Assembly: GCF_019575955.1 (NCBI RefSeq)
Contig: NZ_CP080575.1
Location: 434,001 to 498,000, forward strand
DNA length: 64,000 nucleotides
Direction of reading: 5' to 3'
Source of the DNA: Nesterenkonia pannonica
GTDB taxonomy: Bacteria > Actinomycetota > Actinomycetes > Actinomycetales > Micrococcaceae
This document shows, piece after piece, positions 20,871 through 30,762 of this stretch; within the stretch, counting starts at the first letter, position 1, and each line of letters opens with the position of its first letter. A program made the translations under genes and the position numbers. The notes beneath the pieces were generated by a model. That model made no database searches. It saw only the letters and a list, made by a program, of their open reading frames with translations, and was not told the origin of the DNA.

Positions 20871-22603
20871 ATGGACAGCCTGAATTCGCTGGTGCTGGCG
20901 GGCATCGGCATCGTCATGCTGCTGGGCGGGTACTTCCTGTACTCGCGATTCCTGGCCCGCCGGGTCTACGCGCTCAGCGCGGACTTCAAGACCCCGGCCC
21001 ACACCCAGCGCGACGGCGTGGACTTCGTCCCCACCAACAAATACGTCCTCTGGGGACACCATTTCACCTCAGTCGCCGGGGCCGCCCCCATCGTCGGACC
21101 AGCGGTCGCAGTCATCTGGGGCTGGCTCCCTGCCTTCCTCTGGGTCACCATCGGCACCGTCTTCATCGCCGGCATGCACGACCTCGGAGCCCTGTGGGCC
21201 TCGCAGCGGAACAGAGGCCAGTCCATCGGCACCCTGTCGGGGCGCTACATCGGCCCCCGCGGACGCAACCTCTTCATCGTCGTGGTGTTCCTGCTCCTTC
21301 TGATGGTGATCTGCGCCTTCGCCGTCGTGATCTCCGACCTGCTGGTCGCCCAGCCCACCGCGGTGATTCCCGTCTGGGGCGCGCTCGCCGTCGCCCTGAT
21401 CATCGGTCAGATGATCTACCGCTTCAGGTGGAACCTCGCCATGGTCACCGTCGTCGGCGTCGTCGCGCTGTACGGGCTGATCCTGGTGGGCAACCAGGTC
21501 CCGGTGAGCCTGCCCGAGTCCGTTCTCGGTCTGAACCCCAACGGGCAGTGGATCATCCTGCTCTTCGTCTACGCCGCAGTCGCGTCCCTGCTGCCCGTCT
21601 GGGTGCTCCTGCAGCCGCGCGACTACATCAACGGGGTCCAGCTCTTCATCGGACTGGGCATCCTCTACGGTGCGGTGCTCATCGCGACCCCCACCATCGT
21701 GGCTCCCGCCATCAACACCAGCACCCCTGACGGCACTCCCAGCCTGGTCCCGCTGCTGTTCGTCACCATCGCGTGCGGCGCCATCTCCGGCTTCCACGGC
21801 ACCGTCGCCTCCGGCACCACCTCCAAGCAGCTGGACAAGGAGACCGATGCGCGGTTCGTCGGCTACTTCGGCGCAGTGGGCGAAGGGCTGCTGGCCCTGG
21901 GTGCGATCATCGCCACCACCGCAGGCTTCCAGACGCTCGCCCAGTGGGAGGACGTCTACAGCAGCTTCAACGATGCACCGGTCGCCAACTTCGTCTCCGG
22001 GGCGGCGCGATCGTCAACGCAAGCCTCGGCCTTCCTGAGTCTCTCTCGGCCACCATTCTGGCCACAATGGCCGTGCTGTTCGCCGCCACCACCATGGATA
22101 CGGGCATCCGCCTGCTGAGGTTCGTCGTCCAGGAGATCGGCGAGATCGGCAACGTCCGCATCAACATCTACGCAGCGACTGCCATCGCCGTCGGCGCGGC
22201 CGCAGCCCTCACCTTCTCGCAGGGCGCGGACGGGTCCGGCGGCATGCTCATCTGGCCGCTCTTCGGCACGACGAACCAGCTCCTGGCCGCACTGACCATG
22301 GGCATCATCACCGTCATGCTCATTCGTCGCCGCCGTCCCTTCCTGCCTGTCCTCATCCCCATGGGCTTCGTGCTGTGCATGAGTCTCTTCGCCGCAGCCG
22401 TGCAGCTGGGAGACTTCTACGCCGACGGCAACTGGCTGCTCTTCGTGCTCGACGCCATCATCCTGGTGGTAAGCACGTGGGTGCTGGTGGAGTCCGTCAT
22501 CGCCATGGTCGCAGCGCGGAAGAACCCCGACGGCGACGACGCTGACCTCGCTGCAGTAAGCCACCGGCACGACCCGTTCGACGACGTGAACAGCTGCTGC
22601 TGA
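20871..22603 (+). CDS. cstA: CstA-family carbon starvation protein / pyruvate transporter
   Basis: Polytopic membrane protein of about 577 residues, of the family that includes pyruvate (BtsT) and peptide-linked CstA transporters. Family blocks: DFVPTNKYVLWGHHFTSVAGAAPIVGPAVAVIWGWLPAFLWV, GAISGFHGTVASGTTSKQL, FAATTMDTGIRLLRF and WPLFGTTNQLLAALT. One G is missing near 22004 (expected VSGGGAIVNASLG). Scars at 22469 and 22556 read V-S in place of A-G. The Asp/His-rich tail (GDDADLAA..RHDPFDD) ends at TGA 22603. It is shorter than E. coli CstA, like many actinobacterial members. Confidence 0.88.
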
Positions 22604-22641
22604 CAGCGCGTCCCCGGCCAGGCGCTGTAGGGTCGGCCACT

Positions 22642-23316
22642 GTGGATGGACTCGAACGCGACCCGAGAGGCACGCCTGCCACGGAGCGCCTGAACTACAG
22701 CAGCTACCGCCTGAGCCGGGCGCTCGACCGCTTCACGGAGAACCTGGCGCTCGCCCACGGCGTCACGCTCTCCCAGTTCCTGGTCATGCAGGTCCTGGCG
22801 GAGGGGCTGCCGGTCTCCAACGCGCAGCTGGCGCGTCGGACATTCGTCAGCGCCCAGGCGGCGCATTCGGTGCTCGAAGAGCTGCTGAAGGCCGATCTGG
22901 TCGCCCGGAGCAGCCACCCCCAGAACCGGAGGGTGCGCCTGGTGCGGCTCACCGAAGCTGGCTGGACCCTCATCAGCCGCTGCTACGCGGAGCTCGAGGA
23001 GCTGGAGAGCAGGCTGACGGAGCGGCTCGATGCGGGCGCGCCCCTGGTGGACATCGTCCACACGGCAGCCGAGGCGCTGGTTTACGGCTACTTCGGCGAC
23101 GACGAGGCCGAAGCCGAAGCCGTGGCGCAGCGGGCCGTGACCAACCGCCCTCGCCATGTGCCCTCCCGCCTGGCTGCGGCGCGCCTGCGTCAGACGAAGC
23201 GTCGCGCATCCGAAGCCGGGGCGATCCGGAGCACTCCTGAGAGTAAGCCTCAGAGCCGCTCTTCGATGAACTCAGCAATCCTCTCCGGGATGCGCGCCGC
23301 ACCGCTGGAGCGCTGA
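22642..23316 (+). CDS. MarR-family transcriptional regulator
   Basis: About 220 residues with a winged helix: LSQFLVMQVLAEGLPVSNAQLARRTFVSAQAAHSVLEELLKADLVAR, wing SSHPQNRRVRLVRLTEAG. GTG 22642 is used as start. The last third is a low-complexity Arg/Ala tail crossing a scar at 23243 and overlapping the convergent dehydratase gene by 67 bases, so the true stop may be earlier. It lies at the distal end of the CoA-transferase/dehydratase operon, and MarR proteins often sense aromatic acids or CoA thioesters, but its targets cannot be read from here. Confidence 0.75.
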   Translation: MDGLERDPRGTPATERLNYSSYRLSRALDRFTENLALAHGVTLSQFLVMQVLAEGLPVSNAQLARRTFVSAQAAHSVLEELLKADLVARSSHPQNRRVRLVRLTEAGWTLISRCYAELEELESRLTERLDAGAPLVDIVHTAAEALVYGYFGDDEAEAEAVAQRAVTNRPRHVPSRLAAARLRQTKRRASEAGAIRSTPESKPQSRSSMNSAILSGMRAAPLER

Positions 23317-24488
23317 TCAGCGTTGTTAGCCCTGATCTCGAGCACGGGTATGCCGCAGTCCTCCAAGGCCTCCGTGATGAATCCGCTGCCCGGAGTGTCG
23401 TCCGCGACGAGGTGGACGACCCCGTCGACGCCGTGCGTCTGCGCCTCCTTGACATACCACTGCGAGGACCACGGCGGCACATAGAGAAGGTCAGTGAGTC
23501 CGACGAATCGCCCTGCCAGTGCGCGCAGCGGATCCTCTCCGTATCTGGCATAGCCGTCGGCGGCGATCGCCAGGTACATCGACCAGACGAAGACCGCACC
23601 GTGGGTGTCGTGAAATCGGGTGTAGAGGTCCATGTCGGACCACAGGCCCCGTCCGATCCACATGAGGCGGCGGCGCTCGCCCGGACACACGGCTGCTGAG
23701 CGGGACACCCTGTCCCGGACCTCCTCGTAGAGGCTGCGGGCTGCCTCGACCGCCCATTCGGTGCCGCGGTGCCACTGCGGGATCATGACGGTAAGCATCG
23801 TGTCGCGCACGAGCACCGGGGACGGGCGCGTCCGGGCGAGGAGATCTCGGGTGCGCCTGTTCCACTCGGCCTGAGCGTTGGCGCGGTCCATGATGGCGCT
23901 GAGGACGGTGCGGTCGAGCCGGCGGCCGGTGCGCTCCTCCAGCCACGCGATCAGCTCCTCCATCTCGGCCTGAAGAAGGTCGATCCGATCGCTGCCGAAT
24001 GCGGTCTCCCACTGCTCGGGCACCAGCTCCCACCAGTCGGTAAGCAGAGGGTCCGCGCCGGTGCGTGAGAGCAGAAACGTCTCCGTGCCCTCCCGGCTGC
24101 CCCACTGCTCGAAGATCTTCTGCGTCACGTCGCCGCTGCGCTCGGCGACGGCGAAAGCAGGCATGGGCAGCCCGCCCCACGGGCGCTCAGCCTCCGGCAG
24201 CAGCTGCTCACCCAGGGGCAGCGCGTCGTACTGGACGCTGAAGTCGGGCAGCCCCTGCTCATCGAGCGCGGCCAGCGCACCGGGACCGGCGCCCTTCGCC
24301 GCGATGATCGAGGACCACCATTGGGTCACCACATAGGGGATGTCCAGCGCGCGGAAGATCTCGTGCGGCGCATCGGCGTTCACGATAGCGATGGGCTCCC
24401 CGGCCGCCGCCCGGTCCTGAACCTCGCGGAACCACTGCTTCTGGTACGCCGTGGCGGAGACGGCGCTCTGAAGTCGATCGATGCTCAC
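23250..24488 (-). CDS. 2-hydroxyacyl-CoA dehydratase family subunit (cysteine-poor)
   Basis: About 412 residues, HgdB/FldC/BcrB-type fold: N-terminal Rossmann-like half (EPIAIVNADAPHEIFRALDIPYVVTQWWSSIIAAKGAG), middle helical part, and C-terminal half (THGVDGVVHLVADDTPGSGFITEALEDCGIPVLEIRANNADQRSSGAARIPERIAEFIEE) with the D/N-x-x-D-x-R ending of the family. Classical members bind [4Fe-4S] through three Cys; here only two Cys occur, in AAVCPGERR and EDCGIP, and the usual cluster positions seem occupied by other residues. Frame intact; scars at 23791 and 24040 are in frame. GTG 24488 overlaps the upstream subunit. Last gene of the operon. Confidence 0.75.
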   Translation of the reverse strand: MSIDRLQSAVSATAYQKQWFREVQDRAAAGEPIAIVNADAPHEIFRALDIPYVVTQWWSSIIAAKGAGPGALAALDEQGLPDFSVQYDALPLGEQLLPEAERPWGGLPMPAFAVAERSGDVTQKIFEQWGSREGTETFLLSRTGADPLLTDWWELVPEQWETAFGSDRIDLLQAEMEELIAWLEERTGRRLDRTVLSAIMDRANAQAEWNRRTRDLLARTRPSPVLVRDTMLTVMIPQWHRGTEWAVEAARSLYEEVRDRVSRSAAVCPGERRRLMWIGRGLWSDMDLYTRFHDTHGAVFVWSMYLAIAADGYARYGEDPLRALAGRFVGLTDLLYVPPWSSQWYVKEAQTHGVDGVVHLVADDTPGSGFITEALEDCGIPVLEIRANNADQRSSGAARIPERIAEFIEERL

Positions 24489-25562
24489 GGGGTGACTGCC
24501 TCTCGGGCTCAGGGAGCTCCCGGACGGCTGACACTGCCGCCGAGAGACCGTCGTGCGGGCGGATGCGCGTGCGTGCGGCGAGGGGCACAGACGTCGCCCG
24601 CAGAGCCGCACTCTGCGGCTGCAGGTCCCAGGCAGGCGCGTCGTCGTGCTCGCGAACCAGTGCCAGGACACCATCGCAGCGCATATCGCTGACCCGTCGG
24701 GCCAGATGCTCGGCGCGCTCGCCGCTGAGGGACCGTGCGGCCAGGGGCGGGCGCATCGCATGCCTCTCCGCCAGCCCTCGGAACACATCCTCCGGCGCCT
24801 CCTCGAAGACGGCGACGCCCATCCACGCCGCGTCCCCTGAGTCATGGTCCTCACCGACGATCAGCGCGCCCTCAGCCTCGACGGCCTGATAGAGCGTCTC
24901 GTCGGGGTGGGAGCTTCCGGTCATGAAGACGCGGCGCGCCGGGGCCCTTTCCGGGGAGCGCGCCGCATCCACCAGTCGCTCTCCCTCCGCGGGCGCTGTC
25001 CGGTTACCGCCCGGTATGCCTGCAGGGCCTGGGCTCCGGAGCACTGGTAAGCCAGGCGGCGTCGGCGGAGCCTGTCCAGAGCCTCGCCGAGGCGGTGCTC
25101 CTCCTCAGCCGCCTGCAGGGACGATGATGCGTCCATCGGGCGTCCCGCGGCTCCGGCGAACGCGGCGAGCCGGGCGAACTGCTTCGCGGCGAAGGCCGTG
25201 TGGTGAGGGGCTGTGCCGCGCGGAGCGTCGAGCAGATGCACAGGAAAGGTCAGCCTCCCCGCTGGGCGAGGATCCGGGCGACGTAGAAGAGGCGAAGATT
25301 CGCCATCGAGTCGTTGCACACGACCAGGCTTAGCCAATCCGGCGGCCTCCTCGGAGAGCAGGTGATCGAGCACCCGCATGCTCACCGCATCCGCGGCGCC
25401 CAGCAGCTCCTGCGACTCCTCGGACGCCTCCGCCTGCCACGAGCCGACGATCCGCTGCGGAAGAGTCTGCGAAGCGAGCAGGATGTGGCGCGGCGCGTCC
25501 GCGCCCACCACGCCGATGACGGGCTGCTCCGCCCCTTGCGTCTCCGAGGCCGCGTCGGTCAT
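24486..25562 (-). CDS. 2-hydroxyacyl-CoA dehydratase family subunit (partner)
   Basis: About 355 residues, partner of the next gene. Family-like segments: VIGVVGADAPRHILLASQTLPQRIVGSW, LAGLVVCNDSMANLRLFYVARIL, VFMTGSSHPDETLYQAVEAEGALIVGEDHDSGD, and VSDMRCDGVLALVREHDDAPAWDL, where a Cys expected after DGV is absent. ATG 25562 overlaps the CoA-transferase stop (ATGA). A scar at 25328-25334 and indels near 25265, 24985 and 24510 disturb the frame; the exact stop (24486-24510) is uncertain. Whether the pair dehydrates a 2-hydroxyacyl-CoA, reduces an aryl-CoA or does something else is unknown. Confidence 0.68.
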
Positions 25563-26792
25563 AGGACGCCGTCCTCCCCGAGGCTGGCGATGGTCTCCTG
25601 CGTGTAGCCGAGGTCGCTGAGTATCGACGCGGTGTGCTGACCCAGGTGGGGGCGGTGGGCTGAAGCTGGGCCGCGCTCGAGGAGTAGCGGAACGGCATCC
25701 CGGAGCCGAGCAGCCCGTCGAAATGGCCGAATTCAGGGTGCTCCAGGGGCACGACCTCGCGCCGCTCGGTCACCTGGGGGTCGCGGACGGCCTCCGCGGT
25801 GGTGCGCACCGGCGCGGCTTAGCGCCCCTCCCGGTCCAGAGCGCCCAGAGCGGCCTCGAGGGTCTGCTCCGCGGCCCACCCTGCGATGAGGCCGTGCAGA
25901 CGCTTGGAGTTGGTCACGCGGGCGTCCCGGGTTCCGAAGTCCTCGGACTCGAGGAGGTCGGGGCGGCCGATCGCCCGGAGCACGCCCGCGGCGAACTGAT
26001 CGGTGGGCGCACAGATGGCGAACCACCCGTCGACGGCTTCGAACGTGCCGAAGGGCGCGAGCCGGGGACGTAGGCCCCGGTGCGCAGCGGGAAGCCGACC
26101 GACTCCAGCGCATCGAAGGGCTCGCAGGCGACCAACGAGGTCAGGGCCCCGAGCATGGACACGTCGACGTGCTGGCCCTCGCCTGTGCGCTCCGCGTGGA
26201 GGACCGCGCCCAAGGTTCCGATCACTGCTGAGAGCGGAGCGACGAGGTCGCCCACGGGGAGGCCGAACCGCACCGGCGGATCGTCCGGCTCCCCTGCGGT
26301 GGTCATGATGCCGGACAGGGCCTGGACGATGGTGTCCATGGCCTTGCGGTCCCCGCTGTCCGATCCTGCGCCGAATCCGCTGATGGAGGTGTAGACGAGC
26401 CTCTCGTTGACGGTGCGGACGCTGGCATAGTCGATGCCCAGGCGCTTGGTGACCCCGGCGCTGTAGTTCTCCACGAGGATGTCCGCGTCCCTGATCACAT
26501 CCATGAGCACGGCACGGCTCTCAGGGTGCTTGAGGTTCAGCGTCATCGACTCCTTGCCGCGTCCGCGCAGCATCATCGACACGGACATATCCTCGGGCGA
26601 GGTGCGCTGGGCGCTCAGGCCCTCCGCCGAGATGTAGGGCGAATTGTTGCGCGAGGAGTCCCCTCCTCGCACCGGGTTCTCGACCTTGATGACGCGGGCG
26701 CCCAGTCCCGACAGAAGCAGCGTCGCGTACGGCCCGGCCAGGGCGGTGGTGAGGTCGACGACAGTCTTTCCGTGCAATGGCCCCTTGTTCAT
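25559..26792 (-). CDS. CaiB/BaiF-type (class III) CoA-transferase
   Basis: About 410 residues, transferring CoA between an acyl-CoA donor and a carboxylic acid. KTVVDLTTALAGPYATLLLSGLGARVIKVENP.RGGDSSR is the family N-terminus; the following LNLKHPESRAVLMDVIRDADILVENYSAGVTKRLGIDY contains the conserved E-N-Y/F with the catalytic Asp expected downstream; LVYTSISGFG and EGQHVDVSMLGALTSLVACE follow. An indel occurs near 26063 and a scar at 25817, whose repair gives GPAAPVRTTAEAVRDPQ, the standard late motif. The start overlaps the CapA stop (ATGA) and the stop overlaps the dehydratase start. Likely activates the acid handled by the dehydratase. Confidence 0.85.
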
Positions 26793-27921
26793 GCGTTTCC
26801 TTCCAGTGTCACGTGCAGACGGTCTGCGTCCCAGCCGAATCCGGTTCGCAGCCCGGCTTCCTGGGAGATGCTGATGATGTAGTCCCCGATGTCCTGGCCG
26901 CGTCCGGAGCGGGTCTCCGGGCGCGGCCTGCACTGCTCGTCGATCCAGCAGGGGATGAGCTGTGCGCCGGTGAGCCCGTCGTCGCCGAAGCGCAGCTCTG
27001 CCACGGCGGTGCGTCTGCTCTGCGGGTGGAACGGGTACTCGGGCATCCGCGGGTCGGGGTCGAAGCCGAATAGGCGGCGCCGCTCCCGTGCCCAGCTTCG
27101 GCGCTCAGGCGTCTGATCGGCGTCGCCGCTGAGCGCCGTCGTGACGGTGGCGAAGTTCCCCAGACCGTGGAAGATGGGGCGGCCGCGGTAGACCTCCACC
27201 CCTTCATGATGTGCGCGTGGTGGGACAGCACGGCGGCAGCACCAGCGTCGATGGCAGCGTGCGCCACCTCGTACTCGTAGTCGGCGATCTGCGCGGGCTG
27301 GTGCACCAGTCCCTTGTGGAGCGAGACGACGACGTCGGTGCCCAGGCCTGCGTGATCGGCGATGCGGTCGGCGAAGGCGCGCAGGGAGCGGGGCTCAGCG
27401 AACGTGTAGACCCTCGGAGGCCCTCCGGGGTTGGCGCCCCGGGGCTCGTAGTGCGTGACGATCTCGACGTAGGCGCACCCTGGCTTGGAGGTGCTTAGGC
27501 GTGGGACTCTCGCGGGCCGACGCAGTTCACGCTGAGCACCAGCAGCCTCCGCCTGCCGAGCTGCTGAACGGTAACTCCCATGCCTGCTCAAGATCCATGC
27601 CTACCCCGGCTGTGAGCATGCCTCGGTCCCGGCAGTGCCCGCGGGTGTCTGCGATGCCCTGCGCCCCGAAGTCGAACACGTGGTTTCCGGCGAGAGTGAG
27701 GACGCTGAAGCCCGCATCGGCGACCGCATCCAAAGCCTGCGGAGGGGCTTAGGCTGAGCGGCGACGTCGGAGGACATGACGGTCGACGCGTCGGTGTGGG
27801 GCACCTCGAGGTGGCCGATGACCGCATCGGCCTGCAGCAGGAGCGGGCGCGCCTCGCCCAGCAGCTCCGCGGGATCGTCGCGCTCCAGGACGAGATCACC
27901 GGTCGCCATGACGGTGCTCAT
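26789..27921 (-). CDS. CapA-family metallophosphatase-like protein
   Basis: About 378 residues, homologous to the PgsA/CapA (poly-gamma-glutamate capsule) calcineurin-like fold. Motifs: ATGDLVLERDDP (metal Asp), TLAGNHVFDFGAQGIADT (GNH), SLHKGLVHQPAQIADYEYEVAHAAIDAGAAAVLSHHAHIMKGVE and IFHGLGNF (late His motifs). No signal peptide or membrane anchor, unlike capsule-linked CapA. Two 8-base scars, at 27747 (restores AAQPAPPQALDAVADAG) and 27493 (restores ESHAGTSKPGCAYVEIV), plus losses near 27575 and 27205. It overlaps the ABC ATPase stop and the CoA-transferase start by 4 bases each, so it belongs to the catabolic operon rather than a capsule locus. Confidence 0.78.
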
Positions 27922-28721
27922 GCGCTCGCCCGGCTGGACTGGTGGCTGCTGCGGGCGAGGAACGTGCGGAGCTCCTCGGACTGGGGATCCTCGAAGAACT
28001 CCTGCGACGGCCGGTCCTCGACGATCCTTCCGTCGGCCATGAAGATGCAGCGGTCCGAGACTTGACGCGCGAACTCCAGCTCATGGGTCACCACCATCAT
28101 CGTGCGTCCCGAGACCGCCAGGTCCTGCATGGTGCGGAGCACCTCGTCCACCAGCTCCGGGTCGAGTGCGCTGGTCGGCTCGTCGAACAGCAGGACGCGT
28201 GGTTCGACGGCCACTGCCCGTGCGATCGCCACGCGCTGCTGCTGTCCCCGGAGAGCTGACGCGGGTAGGCGTGAGTCTTGTCGGACAGGCCCACGCGTTC
28301 GAGGAGCTCGAGGCCGCGCTTAACGCGCATCGGCCCTGGAGAGGCCGTGGGCGACCATCGGCGCCTCCGTGACGTTTCTGAGCACCGTCCAATGGGGGAA
28401 GAGGTTGAACTGCTGGAACACCATGCTCATCCGGCGACGCTGGATGCGGCGTGCTGAGTCGCTCAGAGTGCGCAGTCCGCTGCTGGTGCGCTCGTAGCCC
28501 AGCAGCTCACCGTCGAGGTAGATGGCTCCGGAGTCGATCTCCTCCAGCTGGTCGACGCATCGGACCAGGGTCGATTTGCCGGATCCGGAGCGGCCGAGGA
28601 TGGCGACGACTTCACGCTCATAGACGGTCAGGTCGACGTTGTCCAGGGCGGTCAGCTCGCCGAAGTGCTTGCTCATCGATCGCACGTCGACGACGGGGGC
28701 GGCGTCAGGGCTGCTTTTCAC
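27918..28721 (-). CDS. Polar amino-acid-type ABC transporter ATP-binding protein (GlnQ/HisP-like)
   Basis: About 265 residues. Walker A ILGRSGSGKSTLVRCVDQLE, Q-loop MVFQQFNLFPHWTVLRNV, signature [20 protein letters not shown] (one G lost near 28253), Walker B VLLFDEPTSALDPELV, H-loop VVTHELEFARQVSDR. These wordings are specific to the PAAT (glutamine/histidine/opine) class. The scar at 28318 (GCTTAAC) makes a false stop after SRADAR. GTG 28721 lies 17 bases inside the permease gene. Followed by CapA with a 4-base overlap. Confidence 0.88.
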
Positions 28722-29636
28722 GTGTCTTGCCTCGCGTTCTCGAACGGTGATGTGCGGGACGGTTCGTTCCGCGCCCGAAGTGGGCCTCGACTCGCCGCTG
28801 GACCAGGGTGAGGAGCGTGACGATGACCAGATACCAGATGACGGCCACGATCAGCATCGGAACCACGTCGTAGGTGCGGTTGTAGATGGTCTGGACGGCG
28901 TTGAGCAGATCGCCCATCGCGATGACGCTGACCAGGGAGGTCCCCTTCAGCAGGGCGATCACCTGTGACCCCGAGGGCGGGATGATCACGCGCATGGCCT
29001 GCGGTAGCACGATGGTGCTGAAGGTGTGCCATCTGCCGAAGCCCATGGCTGATGCGGCGTCGTGCTGGCCGTGGTCCACCGAGAGGAGCCCTGCGCGGAT
29101 GATCTCGGCCATGTAGGCCGACTGGTGGAGCGAGAGCCCGATGATGGCGGCCGTCAGCGGCGTGATCAGCGAGTTGGTGGACCATCCTGCAATCTCCGGC
29201 CCGAAGGGGACGCCGATGGAGATGCGGGGCAGCAGGTAGGCGAGGTTGAACCAGAAGATCAGCTGGACCAGCGGCGGGACTCCGCGGAAGAAGCCGACGA
29301 ACACCAGGCAGGCGAGTCGGTAGGGCCAGAAGTCGCTGAGCTGACCCGCTGCGAGCACTGTGCCCAGCAGGGTTCCCAGCGTCATGCAGACCGCGGTCAG
29401 CACCAGCGTCATCATGAGTAAGCCAGCACCGTGGGGGCGAAGAGGAACTCTGCGACCACGGGCCACTCGAACCGCTCGTTCGTGATGAGGAAGGCGGCCA
29501 CCCCGAGGGTGATCAGGCCCAGCAGCGCCGATCCCACGATGCGCAGGGGCATCACGCGGGGGCGGGCGTTCGCGGCGTCCGGCTCCTCAGCGACCTGGTC
29601 GTGGCGGAGGTGCGGCTGTGCGCTGACGGCCGTCAT
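28705..29636 (-). CDS. Polar amino-acid-type ABC transporter permease (GlnP/HisM-like)
   Basis: About 310 residues. A cytoplasmic N-terminus and first span (IVGSALLGLITLGVAAFLI) lead across a scar at 29418 (FAPTVLA | LMMTLVLTAV; GCCGGC plus one lost C gives FAPTVLAGLMMTLVLTAV) into the PAAT core: VFVGFFRGVPPLVQLIFWFNLAYLLP, SAYMAEIIRAGLLSVDHGQHDAASAMGF and VIIPPSGSQVIALLKGTSLVSVIAM. Without the repair it looks like two ORFs. ATG 29636 overlaps the binding-protein stop (ATGA). A single permease serves the importer, so a homodimer is expected. Confidence 0.86.
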
Positions 29637-30553
29637 GAGTCATCGTCCGACATGGGGTTCAGGGACGGCTCGTCGACGGAGGCGTCCTGCAGGTTCCAGT
29701 CCTCCATGACCCGCTCGTACTCACCGTTCTCGAAGATGGCCTGGAACGCCTCATACATGGGCTCGGCCAGGTCGTTGTCCCGTGGGAGGAACATGGCCAG
29801 CAGGTCTGTGCTTACTCCCTGCTCGTCCGACTGTGCGATGTAGCCGTACTCGTCAGGGCTCTGGCCCTGGATGTCCAGGGCTGCAGCCTGGGTGGTGCCC
29901 GCGTAGTCGGCGCGGTCGGAGTTCAGGGCCAGGATGGTCGAGTTGGTGTCCTCGAGGCCGATGAACTCGGGGCGTCCAGGCCGTTCTCCGAGCACCACTC
30001 CGTGTAGAGCTCCAGCTGACTCTCGGTGACGGAGCCTGTCACCCCGGCGACGCGTGCGCCGCACAGAGCCTCGGGGTCCTCCCGATCGTCGGCGGCCTCC
30101 TCCAGGTAGAGGTAGGACGTGCGGGTCGTCATCCATACGATGGCGTCGAAGTCCTCCTCGCGCTCGGGAGTGGTCCGAACGGGGCCGTTGAATGCGTGGT
30201 ACCGACCGGAGAGCATGCCCGAGAGCATCGCGTCGAGGCCCGAGGTGGTCTGGACGTCGAACGGCACGCCGAGCTGCTCCGAGAGCACCTCCTGCAGATC
30301 CGGGTCGATGCCGGTGATCGTCCCGTCGTCGGCGATGGTGCGGTACGGGGGTGGGTGTCTGCGGCGATGGTGATGCTGCTTAAGCGTCTCTGATCTCCTG
30401 GGGCAGCTCGTCGTAGAGGGGCGCGTCCTCGTTGGCCTCTCCCTGGTCTGCGGGCGAGTCCGAGTCGGTCTCCTCTCCGCCGTCAGCGCATGCCGTCATT
30501 GCCAGCGCTGCGGAGAGGAAGAGGGCCGACGTGGCCGGGATGCCGATTCTCAT
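29633..30553 (-). CDS. ABC transporter substrate-binding protein, family 3 (amino-acid-type)
   Basis: About 305 residues, secreted lipoprotein: leader ending LAMTACADG, then an acidic linker. Family-3 blocks: GSITIAADTHPPYRTIADDGTITGIDPDLQEVLSEQLGVPFDVQTTSGLDAMLSGMLSGRYHAF and CGARVAGVTGSVTESQLE. The GCTTAAGC scar at 30378 cuts off the leader; GCCGGC gives IRDAGSITIAADT. The scar at 29810 is in frame, and an indel lies near 29975. ATG 30553 follows CAGGAGG. First gene of the seven-gene minus-strand operon. Ligand unknown; downstream genes suggest a hydroxy or amino acid that is converted to a CoA thioester. Confidence 0.82.
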
Positions 30554-30569
30554 AACAGCCTCCTGAATT

Positions 30570-30585
30570 TGTGATCCCCATCACA
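30570..30585. promoter_or_regulatory. Perfect CRP/GlxR-like palindrome TGTGATCCCCATCACA
   Basis: A 16-bp site, perfect inverted repeat TGTGAT-CCCC-ATCACA, matching TGTGA-N6-TCACA exactly. It ends 17 bases upstream of the binding-protein start codon, so it probably overlaps the promoter or transcript start and would act as an operator. A near copy lies at 31897-31912. Confidence 0.6.
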
Positions 30586-30762
30586 TTTGATGAGTGGACG
30601 AAGAATATCATGCAGATTGATAACTGTCCCGGGTCGGATGCCGAAGGGCTGCGGTGCGCTCTGCCGCATGCTGCGCGCTGCGACTCAGGATGAGGAGGTG
30701 TGAGGGTCTGACTCTATCCGGTCACGAGGGTACCGGAAGCATGTCAAAAATGTGCTGGAGCG
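30586..30762. other. Intergenic spacer upstream of the catabolic operon
   Basis: The gap between the PaaX-like gene and the minus-strand operon. The part next to the operon is unusually A/T-rich for this genome (GAAGAATATCATGCAGATTGATAACTG at about 30600-30626) and is the likely promoter. I see no ORF or convincing terminator. Confidence 0.4.

Noticed and set aside
24509-24840. Overlapping ORFs on both strands in the dehydratase region as extra small genes
   Set aside because: They are alternate frames of the two damaged dehydratase subunits and lack ribosome sites.
28265-28270. GTAGGC (GCCTAC on the minus strand) in the GlnQ-like gene as another scar
   Set aside because: It encodes HAYPRQLSGG, the normal family wording, so this occurrence looks genuine.
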